Positions 1 through 5,655 of a stretch of 7,871 nucleotides of DNA are shown here, one piece after another (position 1 is the first letter of the stretch; every line of letters begins with the position of its first letter). The stretch lies in contig DGDD01000105.1 of NCBI GenBank assembly GCA_002385265.1, positions 1 to 7,871 on the forward strand. Direction: 5' to 3'. This stretch comes from Chitinophagaceae bacterium UBA3961. Its GTDB lineage: Bacteria; Bacteroidota; Bacteroidia; Chitinophagales; Chitinophagaceae. The translations under genes were made by a program, and so were the position numbers. Below the pieces are notes generated by a model. The model searched no databases. It saw only the letters and a list, made by a program, of their open reading frames with translations, and was not told the DNA's origin.

Positions 1-1
1 T

Positions 2-97
2 CTCATAAATTTTCGTCTGGACTACAAATCTAAGTTTTACGAATTCAAACCGCTCAACGTTATCCCATTATTCAACCGTTGGCATAAAATTATTTGA
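2..97 (+). CDS. 3' end of an unidentified plus-strand gene (partial)
   Basis: The window opens inside an open frame of 31 codons ending in TGA at 95-97; its 5' part lies outside the window. The visible C-terminus alternates aromatic, aliphatic and charged residues (FRLDYKSKFYEFKP) and then ends PLFNRWHKII. That alternation could fit a beta-strand-rich domain, but the fragment is too short to assign a family. Support for it being real coding sequence is indirect: it is open from the window edge, it has plausible codon use, it ends in a gene-sized position convergent with the DUF3570 gene, and a hairpin lies between the two genes. It could still be a chance open frame. Confidence 0.45.
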   Translation, partial: LINFRLDYKSKFYEFKPLNVIPLFNRWHKII

Positions 98-145
98 ACA
101 ATTGTTACTTGTTGGAATTTCTCCGTTCCGAGTAATATCCATACT

Positions 146-177
146 AAAAGGTGGGGCCCCATTTGAAAATGGGGCCC
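146..177 (-). terminator. Hairpin terminator of the redox operon
   Basis: A perfect 10-bp inverted repeat (GGGCCCCATT at 154-163, AATGGGGCCC at 168-177) encloses a 4-nt loop. It lies 31 nt past the DUF3570 stop codon. Read on the minus strand the hairpin is followed by CACC and then TTTT, a short U-tract. On the plus strand no T-run follows, so it is best assigned to the minus-strand operon. It may also protect the 3' end of the convergent partial gene. Confidence 0.7.
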
Positions 178-208
178 GTGTCCTTGATTTATCAAACAAA
201 AAACTAAC

Positions 209-1459
209 CTATTTAAATCTGAGATTGAGTGAAAGATTGTACGCTTCTAGTCCGGTAGTTTGCTGGTACAGCCCTGTTCGCAGTTCCAGCATGTTCCAGT
301 TTTTGATTCCAAACACCCCTTTTGGTGGTGCAATACGAACATTGATACCGGCATACTGACTGTTCATTGCTGCATAGTCGTAGTTGCTTGTGTAGTACGT
401 TTCAGTTAAAGCATGTTCAGAATAGGGTTTGAAATAATTGGATGCAGTTTGAGTGTAGAACCGGTAAAAAGGACTCACTGATACAAACTGCGTTATTTTA
501 ACCGGCAACTCTATACTGGCACTGTGCGATGTTACCCCCCAGTTGTCGGTGTAAAATCGATAAAAGGAGCGGAGTATAAAGCGATCACTCAAATAGTAAT
601 TGGCTCTCACGCCAATCGGTAATTTAAATCTGCTGCTCGGCAAGTTTTCAACTTTTACAGTTCCATCTGTAAAGTAAACCCGGTGGAAAGGAAGCCCTAA
701 ATAGCCATTTTGGCCAACAAAGTCGCCTACCAACGCAACCTGCAATTTCTTATTGATAACCTGACTTACCGAGTAAGAAAGATCGAACGTATTTCTAGAT
801 TCACTAGGGATTCCACTGCTGGCTTCACTTGATGAATTCACTCTAATTGTTCTACCACTGGCTGTGGTAATAGTACTATAAGTAGGAGTACTCGATTCTG
901 TTGGAGCGAATTCGGATGGTTGAATCATTTTAACGCGATCAAAATATACTTGAGCTTTTAGTGAAACTTCTCTGTTCTCATCAATTGAACGCTTTGCGAA
1001 ACTTACATTGGCACCATACGACTTGTAGTTGTATTCATTTGAATAGGTCAGCCCGAAACCGGTTTCCTGCCTTTTGGCATCATTGATGATTTTCCAAGTT
1101 ACAGAGGGATAAATTCGTGTTCCCCCTGTTGCCGAAGCTCCTGTTTTCGAAACATAGGCTGAGGAAGCGGCGGTATGATGATCAATTCCTAGTTCCCAAT
1201 CAACCGTCTTCTTTCTACCGTACAAATCATAACGGGCTAACTTTAGTTGCACTATATTCGAAACATCGGTTAATCGCTGCGTTCCGATACCTCCTGTAAT
1301 AGCACTGTGGTTACCGGTTTGAGAATAATAGCTCGACAATATATTCACTTCTTCAACATGCAGATCCAAGCGTTTATAAGTAGTGTCAGATGAACTTTGT
1401 CCAAAACCAACAAAAAATGCGAGAATGATGCCTACTAGTGAGAGACAGATTTTCTTCAT
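209..1459 (-). CDS. DUF3570 family protein, predicted outer-membrane beta-barrel
   Basis: This 416-residue protein starts with a signal peptide (MKKI, hydrophobic stretch about 5-19, likely cleavage after FGQ at 19-21). It continues as a long run of alternating polar/hydrophobic segments rich in Tyr, Phe, Arg and Ser and ends in LNLRFK, as expected of an outer-membrane barrel. The segment DHHTAASSAYVSKTGAS (93-109) and the closing strands, together with its neighbours DUF4266 and ApbE, support the DUF3570 assignment. Residues 186-222 are a Ser/Thr-rich insert, probably a surface loop. TGAS (106-109) resembles the acceptor core [ST]GA[ST] used by ApbE flavin transferases but lacks the usual upstream Asp. 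It is the last gene of the operon, 24 bp after DUF4266. The function of the family is not established; a role as the outer-membrane part of a redox or metal-handling module is inferred from context only. Confidence 0.85.
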   Translation of the reverse strand: MKKICLSLVGIILAFFVGFGQSSSDTTYKRLDLHVEEVNILSSYYSQTGNHSAITGGIGTQRLTDVSNIVQLKLARYDLYGRKKTVDWELGIDHHTAASSAYVSKTGASATGGTRIYPSVTWKIINDAKRQETGFGLTYSNEYNYKSYGANVSFAKRSIDENREVSLKAQVYFDRVKMIQPSEFAPTESSTPTYSTITTASGRTIRVNSSSEASSGIPSESRNTFDLSYSVSQVINKKLQVALVGDFVGQNGYLGLPFHRVYFTDGTVKVENLPSSRFKLPIGVRANYYLSDRFILRSFYRFYTDNWGVTSHSASIELPVKITQFVSVSPFYRFYTQTASNYFKPYSEHALTETYYTSNYDYAAMNSQYAGINVRIAPPKGVFGIKNWNMLELRTGLYQQTTGLEAYNLSLNLRFK

Positions 1460-1483
1460 GTATTCGATTTAAGGAGATAACTA

Positions 1484-1705
1484 CTAGTTACAGCCGCAAC
1501 CGCCGCCGGCTTTGCCACCATTAGCACCTGAGGAACCTTCGCGGTAGGTTTGAAAACTCATATCGCCACGTTCAATTTTTCTGGCAGCCAATTCCATTTC
1601 GGCATCATTTAGTTTATTCTTTTGATATGGTCGAACGGTTGCGCAAGAAGTACCTACTAAAATGATGATCATTCCTGCAATTGAAAAGAACCTGATTTTC
1701 TTCAT
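1484..1705 (-). CDS. DUF4266 small lipoprotein with Gly-rich CxC tail
   Basis: The 73-residue product has a basic start and a hydrophobic segment (9-18), then a lipobox-like GTSC with Cys21 as the predicted acylated residue. A short charged helix follows (30-50), and the tail is Gly/Ser-rich and ends GGGCGCN (67-73, Cys70 and Cys72). Small size, lipobox, the REGSSGANGG stretch (55-64) and the terminal CGCN match the DUF4266 family, which regularly sits next to DUF3570. The CxC tail could bind a metal or form a disulfide handled by the thioredoxin encoded two genes upstream. EGSSGAN (56-62) resembles the ApbE acceptor motif D-G-x-[ST]-G-A-[ST] except for Glu at the first and Asn at the acceptor position. 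Two consecutive TAG codons end it. It lies 9 bp after ApbE. Its biochemical role is unknown. Confidence 0.85.
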   Translation of the reverse strand: MKKIRFFSIAGMIIILVGTSCATVRPYQKNKLNDAEMELAARKIERGDMSFQTYREGSSGANGGKAGGGCGCN

Positions 1706-1714
1706 TGTTTACGA

Positions 1715-2641
1715 TTAAGAGAGGTTAGTATTATTTGAATGATAAAGTCTGTTATGATCATCGATAATCACACATGATACTCCCCCAAGTTGATTAACGA
1801 AATGCAATCCCGCATCAATTCCCATGATAGTAACAGGAGTAGCCAAGGCATCGCAGAGCTCTGCATTTGGAGACATGATGGTTACGCTTTTAATTCCTGT
1901 AATAGGGTATCCTGTTTTTGGATCAATAGTGTGCGAATACTTTTGCCCTTTTATCAATACAAATTTTTCGTAGTTGCCGGATGTGGCAACGGCACCATCC
2001 TTCAATTCGAAATAAGAAAAGGGCCATTGTTTTGCATCCGGGTGTGCGATACCAATTGTCCAAGCACTTCCGTTCGGTTGTGTGCCCCAAACTGTGAGGT
2101 CTCCCGATGCATTTACAATTCCACTTTCAATGCCTAATTCTTTTAAAACTTGTTTCGCTTTTTCTGCTGCATATCCTTTCCCGATACCTCCAAAGCCAAT
2201 ACGCATTCCTACTTCTTTTAGAAATACAGTAGATGCTTCTTGGTTTGTCTCGATATTTCTATAGTTGATCAAGCGAACCAATGACTTTGCTGTAGCCTTG
2301 TCTGGCAAACAATCCATACTTCGATCAAAATTCCACAATCGCTTATCAATGGAACCATAGCTTAAATCAAAAGCGCCTTGCGTAATTTTAGAGATGTGAT
2401 TAGCCCGAATTATTAGTGCTAGTGTCTCTGCACTTACTTTTACAGCAGCAATACCTGCATTGCGGTTTATGGCATTGGTTTCACTGGTTTCTTTATAAGT
2501 ACTCAATAATTCTTCGATGCGTTTAATTTCTGCCACAGCCTTACCAATGCAGTAATTGGCCTCCGCTTGAGATGCGGTTACTACCGTTACCTCAAATCGG
2601 TTGCCCATTAAAAGCATTTCTTGTCTGTAGGCTTCTTTCAT
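1715..2641 (-). CDS. apbE: FAD:protein FMN transferase (ApbE family)
   Basis: ApbE enzymes cleave FAD and attach FMN by a phosphoester bond to Ser/Thr of target proteins, using Mg2+. The family motifs appear in order: FDLSYGSIDKRLWNF (91-105), GFGGIGKGYAAEKA (149-162), NASGDL (177-182), AVATSGNYEKF (217-227), YSHTIDPKTGYP (235-246) and the metal-site CDALATP (263-269). The length of 308 is normal for a catalytic domain without an export signal. The start is fixed: the TAG of the thioredoxin gene directly precedes the ATG in the same frame, so no N-terminal extension is possible. There is no signal peptide or lipobox (it begins MKEAYRQEMLLMG), unlike typical periplasmic ApbE lipoproteins. The zero spacing to the upstream gene suggests translational coupling. 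Its target is probably encoded in this operon or elsewhere; no FMN-bind domain protein is visible in the window. Confidence 0.95.
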   Translation of the reverse strand: MKEAYRQEMLLMGNRFEVTVVTASQAEANYCIGKAVAEIKRIEELLSTYKETSETNAINRNAGIAAVKVSAETLALIIRANHISKITQGAFDLSYGSIDKRLWNFDRSMDCLPDKATAKSLVRLINYRNIETNQEASTVFLKEVGMRIGFGGIGKGYAAEKAKQVLKELGIESGIVNASGDLTVWGTQPNGSAWTIGIAHPDAKQWPFSYFELKDGAVATSGNYEKFVLIKGQKYSHTIDPKTGYPITGIKSVTIMSPNAELCDALATPVTIMGIDAGLHFVNQLGGVSCVIIDDHNRLYHSNNTNLS

Positions 2642-3088
2642 CTATCTCGATTTATATGAGTAGATATCATCTCTAATTCTTCCCAAAAATGACGCAACCC
2701 CTTCACCGGCATACCCGTCATAAATTTTGATCACTTCTCCCTTTTCATTCATCAAAACAGTTAAAGGAAATTTCCCTTGAGTATTGTAGCGCTCTGCCAA
2801 TGCGTCGTTGATCTTTTGTTGTGCTGCCGACAATTGATTCTTTTTCAATCTTGGGAAATCGGCATTCACCAAAATCAGATTGTCTTTCACTAGTTCATCA
2901 AAACCGGGATCAGAAAACACTTCTTTATGAAGTCGAATACAGGGCACGCACCAGTCGGAGCCAGAAAAGTTCAATAAAATCAATTTGCCCTCTTGTTTGG
3001 CTTTTAATTGCGCTTCCTGCCAATTGATGAGCCAATCCGTTTTAGAATGGAAAAGGGATATAATTAGGAGAAAACTTAGAAATTTCAT
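2642..3088 (-). CDS. Secreted thioredoxin-family protein (WCVPC active site)
   Basis: This 148-residue protein has a short hydrophobic N-terminus (3-14) that looks like an export signal or anchor. A thioredoxin fold follows, with strand KLILLNF (35-41), active site GSDWCVPC (43-50; redox cysteines 47 and 50) and the cis-proline motif GKFPLTV (105-111). The arrangement resembles the one-domain DsbD-gamma/Thioredoxin_7-like group, whose members are periplasmic reductants or oxidoreductases. It is the first gene of the minus-strand operon, abuts apbE, and is divergent from the PepSY-like gene. A role in keeping cysteines of envelope partners reduced, for instance the CxC tail of the DUF4266 lipoprotein, is inference. 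No convincing TAnnTTTG promoter was found in the 182-bp region upstream. Confidence 0.9.
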   Translation of the reverse strand: MKFLSFLLIISLFHSKTDWLINWQEAQLKAKQEGKLILLNFSGSDWCVPCIRLHKEVFSDPGFDELVKDNLILVNADFPRLKKNQLSAAQQKINDALAERYNTQGKFPLTVLMNEKGEVIKIYDGYAGEGVASFLGRIRDDIYSYKSR

Positions 3089-3270
3089 GAGTAGTCATTT
3101 CTAAGGTGGATGGGTAGAAAGCTTTGTTTAGTTGGGTAGGAGAGATACTATTTTTTGTTAATGCGTTGTGAACGGTTTCTTTTTTTAAAAAATGAGAATT
3201 CGTGGTTACATACTAGTTTCTTGCTTTTACCAATAAGAAATAGTTCTTAAAACATCTAAAAAGTAAAAGT

Positions 3271-3735
3271 ATGAAACATCAAATCCTATCAGCAATCGCC
3301 GCGATCGTTTTATTCGCTTCTTGCTCAAAAACCGCTTCAGATACCACAATGTCGAGCGATGTAATTGTTCCCAGTTCTTCAGTTCCCTCTTCAGTTGTAT
3401 CCGGTTTTACCGCCGACAATTCAAAAGCTTCTGAGTTAGAATGGAGAAAAGGAACGGACGATAAATTCAAAGTACATTTCAATGCCGACGATAAAAGAGT
3501 GGAATCAAAATTGGATGACAATGGACGTACCACAGCAAGTCGTGTTGTAAGCGACAAAGCAGTGCCAAAAGCTGTGCTTGATGCCTTTGCAGCAAATTTT
3601 CCCGGTGAAACAGTTTATGAGTGGAAACTTCGCTCTGATGGAACATGGAGAGCGCATTTCAATAGATCTGGTGTAAAATGGGAGGCAACATTTAGCGCTT
3701 CTGGAACTTTACTCAAAGCCGAGAAATCTGCATAA
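3271..3735 (+). CDS. PepSY-like (beta-lactamase-inhibitor-like) lipoprotein with two repeats
   Basis: The 154-residue product has a lipoprotein signal (lipobox LFASC, Cys18), a Ser/Thr-rich linker (19-37) and two tandem repeats of about 53 residues. Repeat 1 (38-90) starts VPSSVVSGF, passes LEW, VHF and DDNG. Repeat 2 (98-150) starts VPKAVLDAF, then NFPG, YEW, AHF and SASG. The pattern of V-P-x-x-V-x-x-x-F, Trp, then beta-hairpins ending in D/S-x-x-G is that of the PepSY-like/DUF2874 group common in Bacteroidota. It is anchored in the envelope; ligand and function are unknown. It is transcribed away from the thioredoxin-ApbE operon. The best upstream promoter candidate (TTG at 3221, TAGTTCTT at 3241) is weak. 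A terminator follows the stop by 9 nt. Confidence 0.85.
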   Translation: MKHQILSAIAAIVLFASCSKTASDTTMSSDVIVPSSSVPSSVVSGFTADNSKASELEWRKGTDDKFKVHFNADDKRVESKLDDNGRTTASRVVSDKAVPKAVLDAFAANFPGETVYEWKLRSDGTWRAHFNRSGVKWEATFSASGTLLKAEKSA

Positions 3736-3744
3736 TATTTACCA

Positions 3745-3780
3745 TAAAACCGATTGAAAGTTCAATCGGTTTTATTTCTT
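3745..3780. terminator. Bidirectional terminator between convergent genes
   Basis: A 13-bp perfect stem (3745-3757 with 3762-3774; core AACCGATTGA/TCAATCGGTT) encloses a 4-nt loop. On the plus strand it is followed by TTTCTTTTC; on the minus strand the stem ends in a TTTTA run. It starts 9 nt after the stop of the PepSY-like gene and contains the stop codon of the convergent DUF1905 gene (3772-3774), so it probably ends both transcripts. Confidence 0.85.
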
Positions 3781-4248
3781 TTCTAGAGTTTGTATAAGAT
3801 CCAATATCCTCTTTGATTTTCCATCTTCTGTTTTTGCATCCTCAATTTTCTTGATCCAGGCCCTCTGGAAGGCCGTAGTTTGAGCTTCGAATTCTTTCCA
3901 TAATACAGGCTCGAATGATAAACTGTCTTTTAAATAATCAGGTATCGCAGGTATTCCTTCATCCTCAAACAAAGTAATACTTACACGGTCGCCAACCGTT
4001 TTTTTGATTTTCTTTCGAACTGCAGCGTTAATTGGCAAGAATAGCGATCCATTTCCCATCGGCATCAGGTGATATTGTTCGAAATTGTAGTTATCTATAC
4101 TGCCTTTTACAATTCGCCACCCAAATGGCTGATTTTGGGCTGTTTTTATCCCAGGCAAGGCCACGTAATACCATCCCCCCTTTCCCGGAAACCTTTCAAT
4201 TATGAATTCTCCCTTTATAAAGGCATTTTCTGAATAAGAAGCTTGCAT
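3772..4248 (-). CDS. DUF1905 / YdeI-like (OmdA-associated) domain protein
   Basis: The product is 158 residues from ATG at 4248. The N-terminal DUF1905 domain (about 11-96) shows GGWYYVALP (24-32), a GWRIVKGSIDNYNF segment (43-56), MPMGNGSLFLPINAAVRKKI (62-81) and GDRVSITLFED (86-96). The C-terminal part has the YdeI/OmdA-type helices: a Trp at 117, FQRAWIKKIEDAKTEDGKSKRI (127-148) and a final IQTLEKK. The family has been linked to protection against bacteriocins in some species, but the molecular role is unsettled. An in-frame TTG four codons upstream (4260) is a possible alternative start; ATG is preferred because it leaves the facing promoter sequences free. It is a single gene, convergent with the PepSY-like gene and divergent from the thiolase. 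Confidence 0.85.
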   Translation of the reverse strand: MQASYSENAFIKGEFIIERFPGKGGWYYVALPGIKTAQNQPFGWRIVKGSIDNYNFEQYHLMPMGNGSLFLPINAAVRKKIKKTVGDRVSITLFEDEGIPAIPDYLKDSLSFEPVLWKEFEAQTTAFQRAWIKKIEDAKTEDGKSKRILDLIQTLEKK

Positions 4249-4272
4249 AGATACTAACAAGTGTTATCTTTG
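4243..4272 (+). promoter_or_regulatory. Bacteroidota-type promoter of the thiolase gene
   Basis: TTG at 4243-4245 (-33 element) and TATCTTTG at 4265-4272 (exact TAnnTTTG -7 element) are separated by 19 nt, the spacing expected for the primary sigma factor of this phylum. Transcription would start near 4277, giving a leader of about 25 nt before the ATG at 4302. The -7 element lies inside the palindrome at 4264-4280. Confidence 0.7.
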
Positions 4273-4280
4273 AAAGATAA
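4264..4280. repeat. Perfect palindrome over the divergent promoter region
   Basis: TTATCTTT-G-AAAGATAA is an 8+8 bp inverted repeat with a single central base. It overlaps the -7 element and the predicted start point of the thiolase promoter and faces a second -7-like element on the other strand. It could be an operator for a dimeric regulator, but the AT-rich sequence might also be symmetrical by chance. Confidence 0.5.
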
Positions 4281-4283
4281 AGT

Positions 4284-4291
4284 CAAATCTA
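4284..4291 (-). promoter_or_regulatory. Candidate -7 element for the DUF1905 gene
   Basis: Read on the minus strand this is TAGATTTG, an exact match to TAnnTTTG, 35 nt before the ATG at 4248. No TTG is found at the proper distance upstream, so only the -7 half is supported. The predicted start (about 4279) nearly coincides with that of the opposite promoter. Confidence 0.4.
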
Positions 4292-4301
4292 ATCGATTCA
4301 T

Positions 4302-5483
4302 ATGAAAGAAGTTGTTATCGTTTCTGCAGTGAGAACGCCCATGGGTTCATTTGGTGGTTCGTTAAAAGGTTTTAGCGCTACTCAACTTGGAGCCGTTGCT
4401 ATTAAAGGTGCGGTAGAGCGTGCCGGAATTCAACCCGATCAAATTACCGATGTTTACATGGGTTGTGTGATCCAAGCCAATTTAGGTCAGGCCCCTGCTC
4501 GCCAAGCAGCCAAGTTTGCAGGTCTTCCTAATCATGTGAATTGTACCACTGTCAATAAAGTGTGTGCTAGTGGGATGAAAGCGATTGCGCAAGCTGCACA
4601 AGCGATTGCTTTAGGCGATGCTGAAATTGTGGTTGCAGGAGGTATGGAAAGCATGAGTAATGTTCCGTTTTACTTAGATTCGATGCGTTGGGGAAATAAA
4701 TACGGCAATGTGAATGCCATCGATGGTTTGGCAAAAGACGGATTGACCGATGTTTATGACGGAAAAGCAATGGGAATAGCCGCTGAACTGTGCGCAAGAG
4801 AATGCAATATTTCTCGAAATGATCAAGATGAATTTGCTATCGAAAGTTACAAAAGAAGTCAAGCCGCTTGGGAAAACGGATCTTTTAAAAATGAGATTGT
4901 TCCCGTATTGATTCCTCAGAAAAAAGGTGATCCCTTAGTTTTTGATAAAGATGAGGAACCCTTTAATGTGAAGTTTGATAAGATTCCTAGTTTGAATCCT
5001 GCGTTTATAAAAGATGGCACCGTTACCGCCGCCAATGCGTCTACCATGAACGATGGAGCAGCTGCATTGGTACTCATGAGTGCAGAGAAAGCAAAAGAAC
5101 TCGGAGTGAAACCACTCGCTACAGTTGTATCGCATGCCGATGCTGAACAGGCTCCTGAATGGTTCACCACTACGCCTGCACTGGCCTTGCCAAAGGCTTT
5201 GAAAAAAGCGGGACTATCGAATGAACAAGTCGATTTTTGGGAACTCAACGAAGCTTTCAGTGTGGTAGGAATTGAAAATACCAAACGCCTCGGTATTGAC
5301 CCTTCAAAAGTAAATGTTCACGGTGGAGCAGTTTCGCTAGGGCATCCTTTGGGTTGCAGCGGTGCTCGCATCATCGTTACTTTGATCAATGTTTTGGCAA
5401 AAAACAATAAGTCAATTGGTGCTGCCGGAATTTGTAATGGAGGAGGTGGTGCTTCTGCAATGGTGATAAGATTGCATAAATAA
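4302..5483 (+). CDS. Acetyl-CoA C-acetyltransferase (thiolase)
   Basis: This cytosolic enzyme would condense two acetyl-CoA to acetoacetyl-CoA, or cleave 3-ketoacyl-CoA in the reverse direction. The 393-residue length is typical of the biosynthetic/degradative acetoacetyl-CoA thiolase type. All catalytic features are present at near-canonical positions: the nucleophile Cys88 in VNKVCASGMKAI (84-95), NEAF (316-319), His348 in GGAVSLGHPLGCSGAR (341-356) and Cys378 in GICNGGGGASAM (376-387). The N-terminus EVVIVSAVRTPMGSFGG is a standard thiolase start, so the ATG at 4302 is secure. No beta-oxidation partner lies beside it; it appears monocistronic, with its own promoter at 4243-4272 and no terminator until 5655. 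Context does not decide between ketone or isoprenoid metabolism, amino acid breakdown and polyester synthesis. Confidence 0.96.
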   Translation: MKEVVIVSAVRTPMGSFGGSLKGFSATQLGAVAIKGAVERAGIQPDQITDVYMGCVIQANLGQAPARQAAKFAGLPNHVNCTTVNKVCASGMKAIAQAAQAIALGDAEIVVAGGMESMSNVPFYLDSMRWGNKYGNVNAIDGLAKDGLTDVYDGKAMGIAAELCARECNISRNDQDEFAIESYKRSQAAWENGSFKNEIVPVLIPQKKGDPLVFDKDEEPFNVKFDKIPSLNPAFIKDGTVTAANASTMNDGAAALVLMSAEKAKELGVKPLATVVSHADAEQAPEWFTTTPALALPKALKKAGLSNEQVDFWELNEAFSVVGIENTKRLGIDPSKVNVHGGAVSLGHPLGCSGARIIVTLINVLAKNNKSIGAAGICNGGGGASAMVIRLHK

Positions 5484-5534
5484 TTCACATTGTCAAGAGT
5501 CTAAAATCATCTTTCTATTTGATAGGCTTCATAA

Positions 5535-5655
5535 AGGATTTTTAAAACCAAGTGTAGTTTTGTTCTGACAATATGGAAACAGTTGTCAACCGTCGTTTTA
5601 AAATCCTATATCAATTATTTGATCGTACCCCGCAAACTTTGCGGGGTATTTTTTT
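5535..5655 (+). ncRNA. Candidate structured small RNA or structured thiolase 3' UTR
   Basis: This stretch contains nested inverted repeats without a convincing plus-strand gene. The outer arms are AGGATTTTTAAAAC (5535-5548) and GTTTTAAAATCCT (5595-5607), complementary except for one extra T. Inside them lie TGACAA (5566-5571) and TTGTCA (5583-5588). Then come a small ATCAA/TTGAT hairpin (5610-5623) and the terminator. TAGTTTTG at 5555-5562 is an exact TAnnTTTG match and would start a transcript of about 90 nt near 5566, right at the first inner stem; no TTG -33 box stands at the usual distance. Two readings are possible: an independent terminated sRNA (about 5566-5655), or a folded 3' tail of the thiolase mRNA. 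No known RNA family is recognised. Confidence 0.4.

Noticed and set aside
3174..3197. T-run/A-run symmetry (TTTTTTT-AAAAAA) as a terminator or operator
   Set aside because: It has no GC stem and sits between divergent promoters; simple AT-rich symmetry is expected by chance.
3089..3270. Promoters for the divergent thioredoxin and PepSY-like genes
   Set aside because: No exact TAnnTTTG match was found on either strand; the best plus-strand candidate (TTG 3221, TAGTTCTT 3241) has two mismatches and a 17-nt spacer, too weak to list as a feature.
3279..3557. 92-codon minus-strand open frame over the PepSY-like gene
   Set aside because: It lies opposite a lipoprotein gene with clear signal and repeats; it has no motif of its own.
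4249..4260. TTG start four codons upstream for the DUF1905 gene
   Set aside because: ATG at 4248 gives a complete domain; the extra residues add no motif and the TTG extension would crowd the promoter region.
4916..5284. 122-codon minus-strand open frame inside the thiolase gene
   Set aside because: The composition (Ser/Ala-rich) is a frame shadow of the well-supported thiolase on the other strand; no family match.
5535..5655. 6S RNA assignment for the structured region
   Set aside because: 6S RNA folds as one long hairpin with a central bubble; here the pairing is an outer stem, a short inner stem and a separate terminator.
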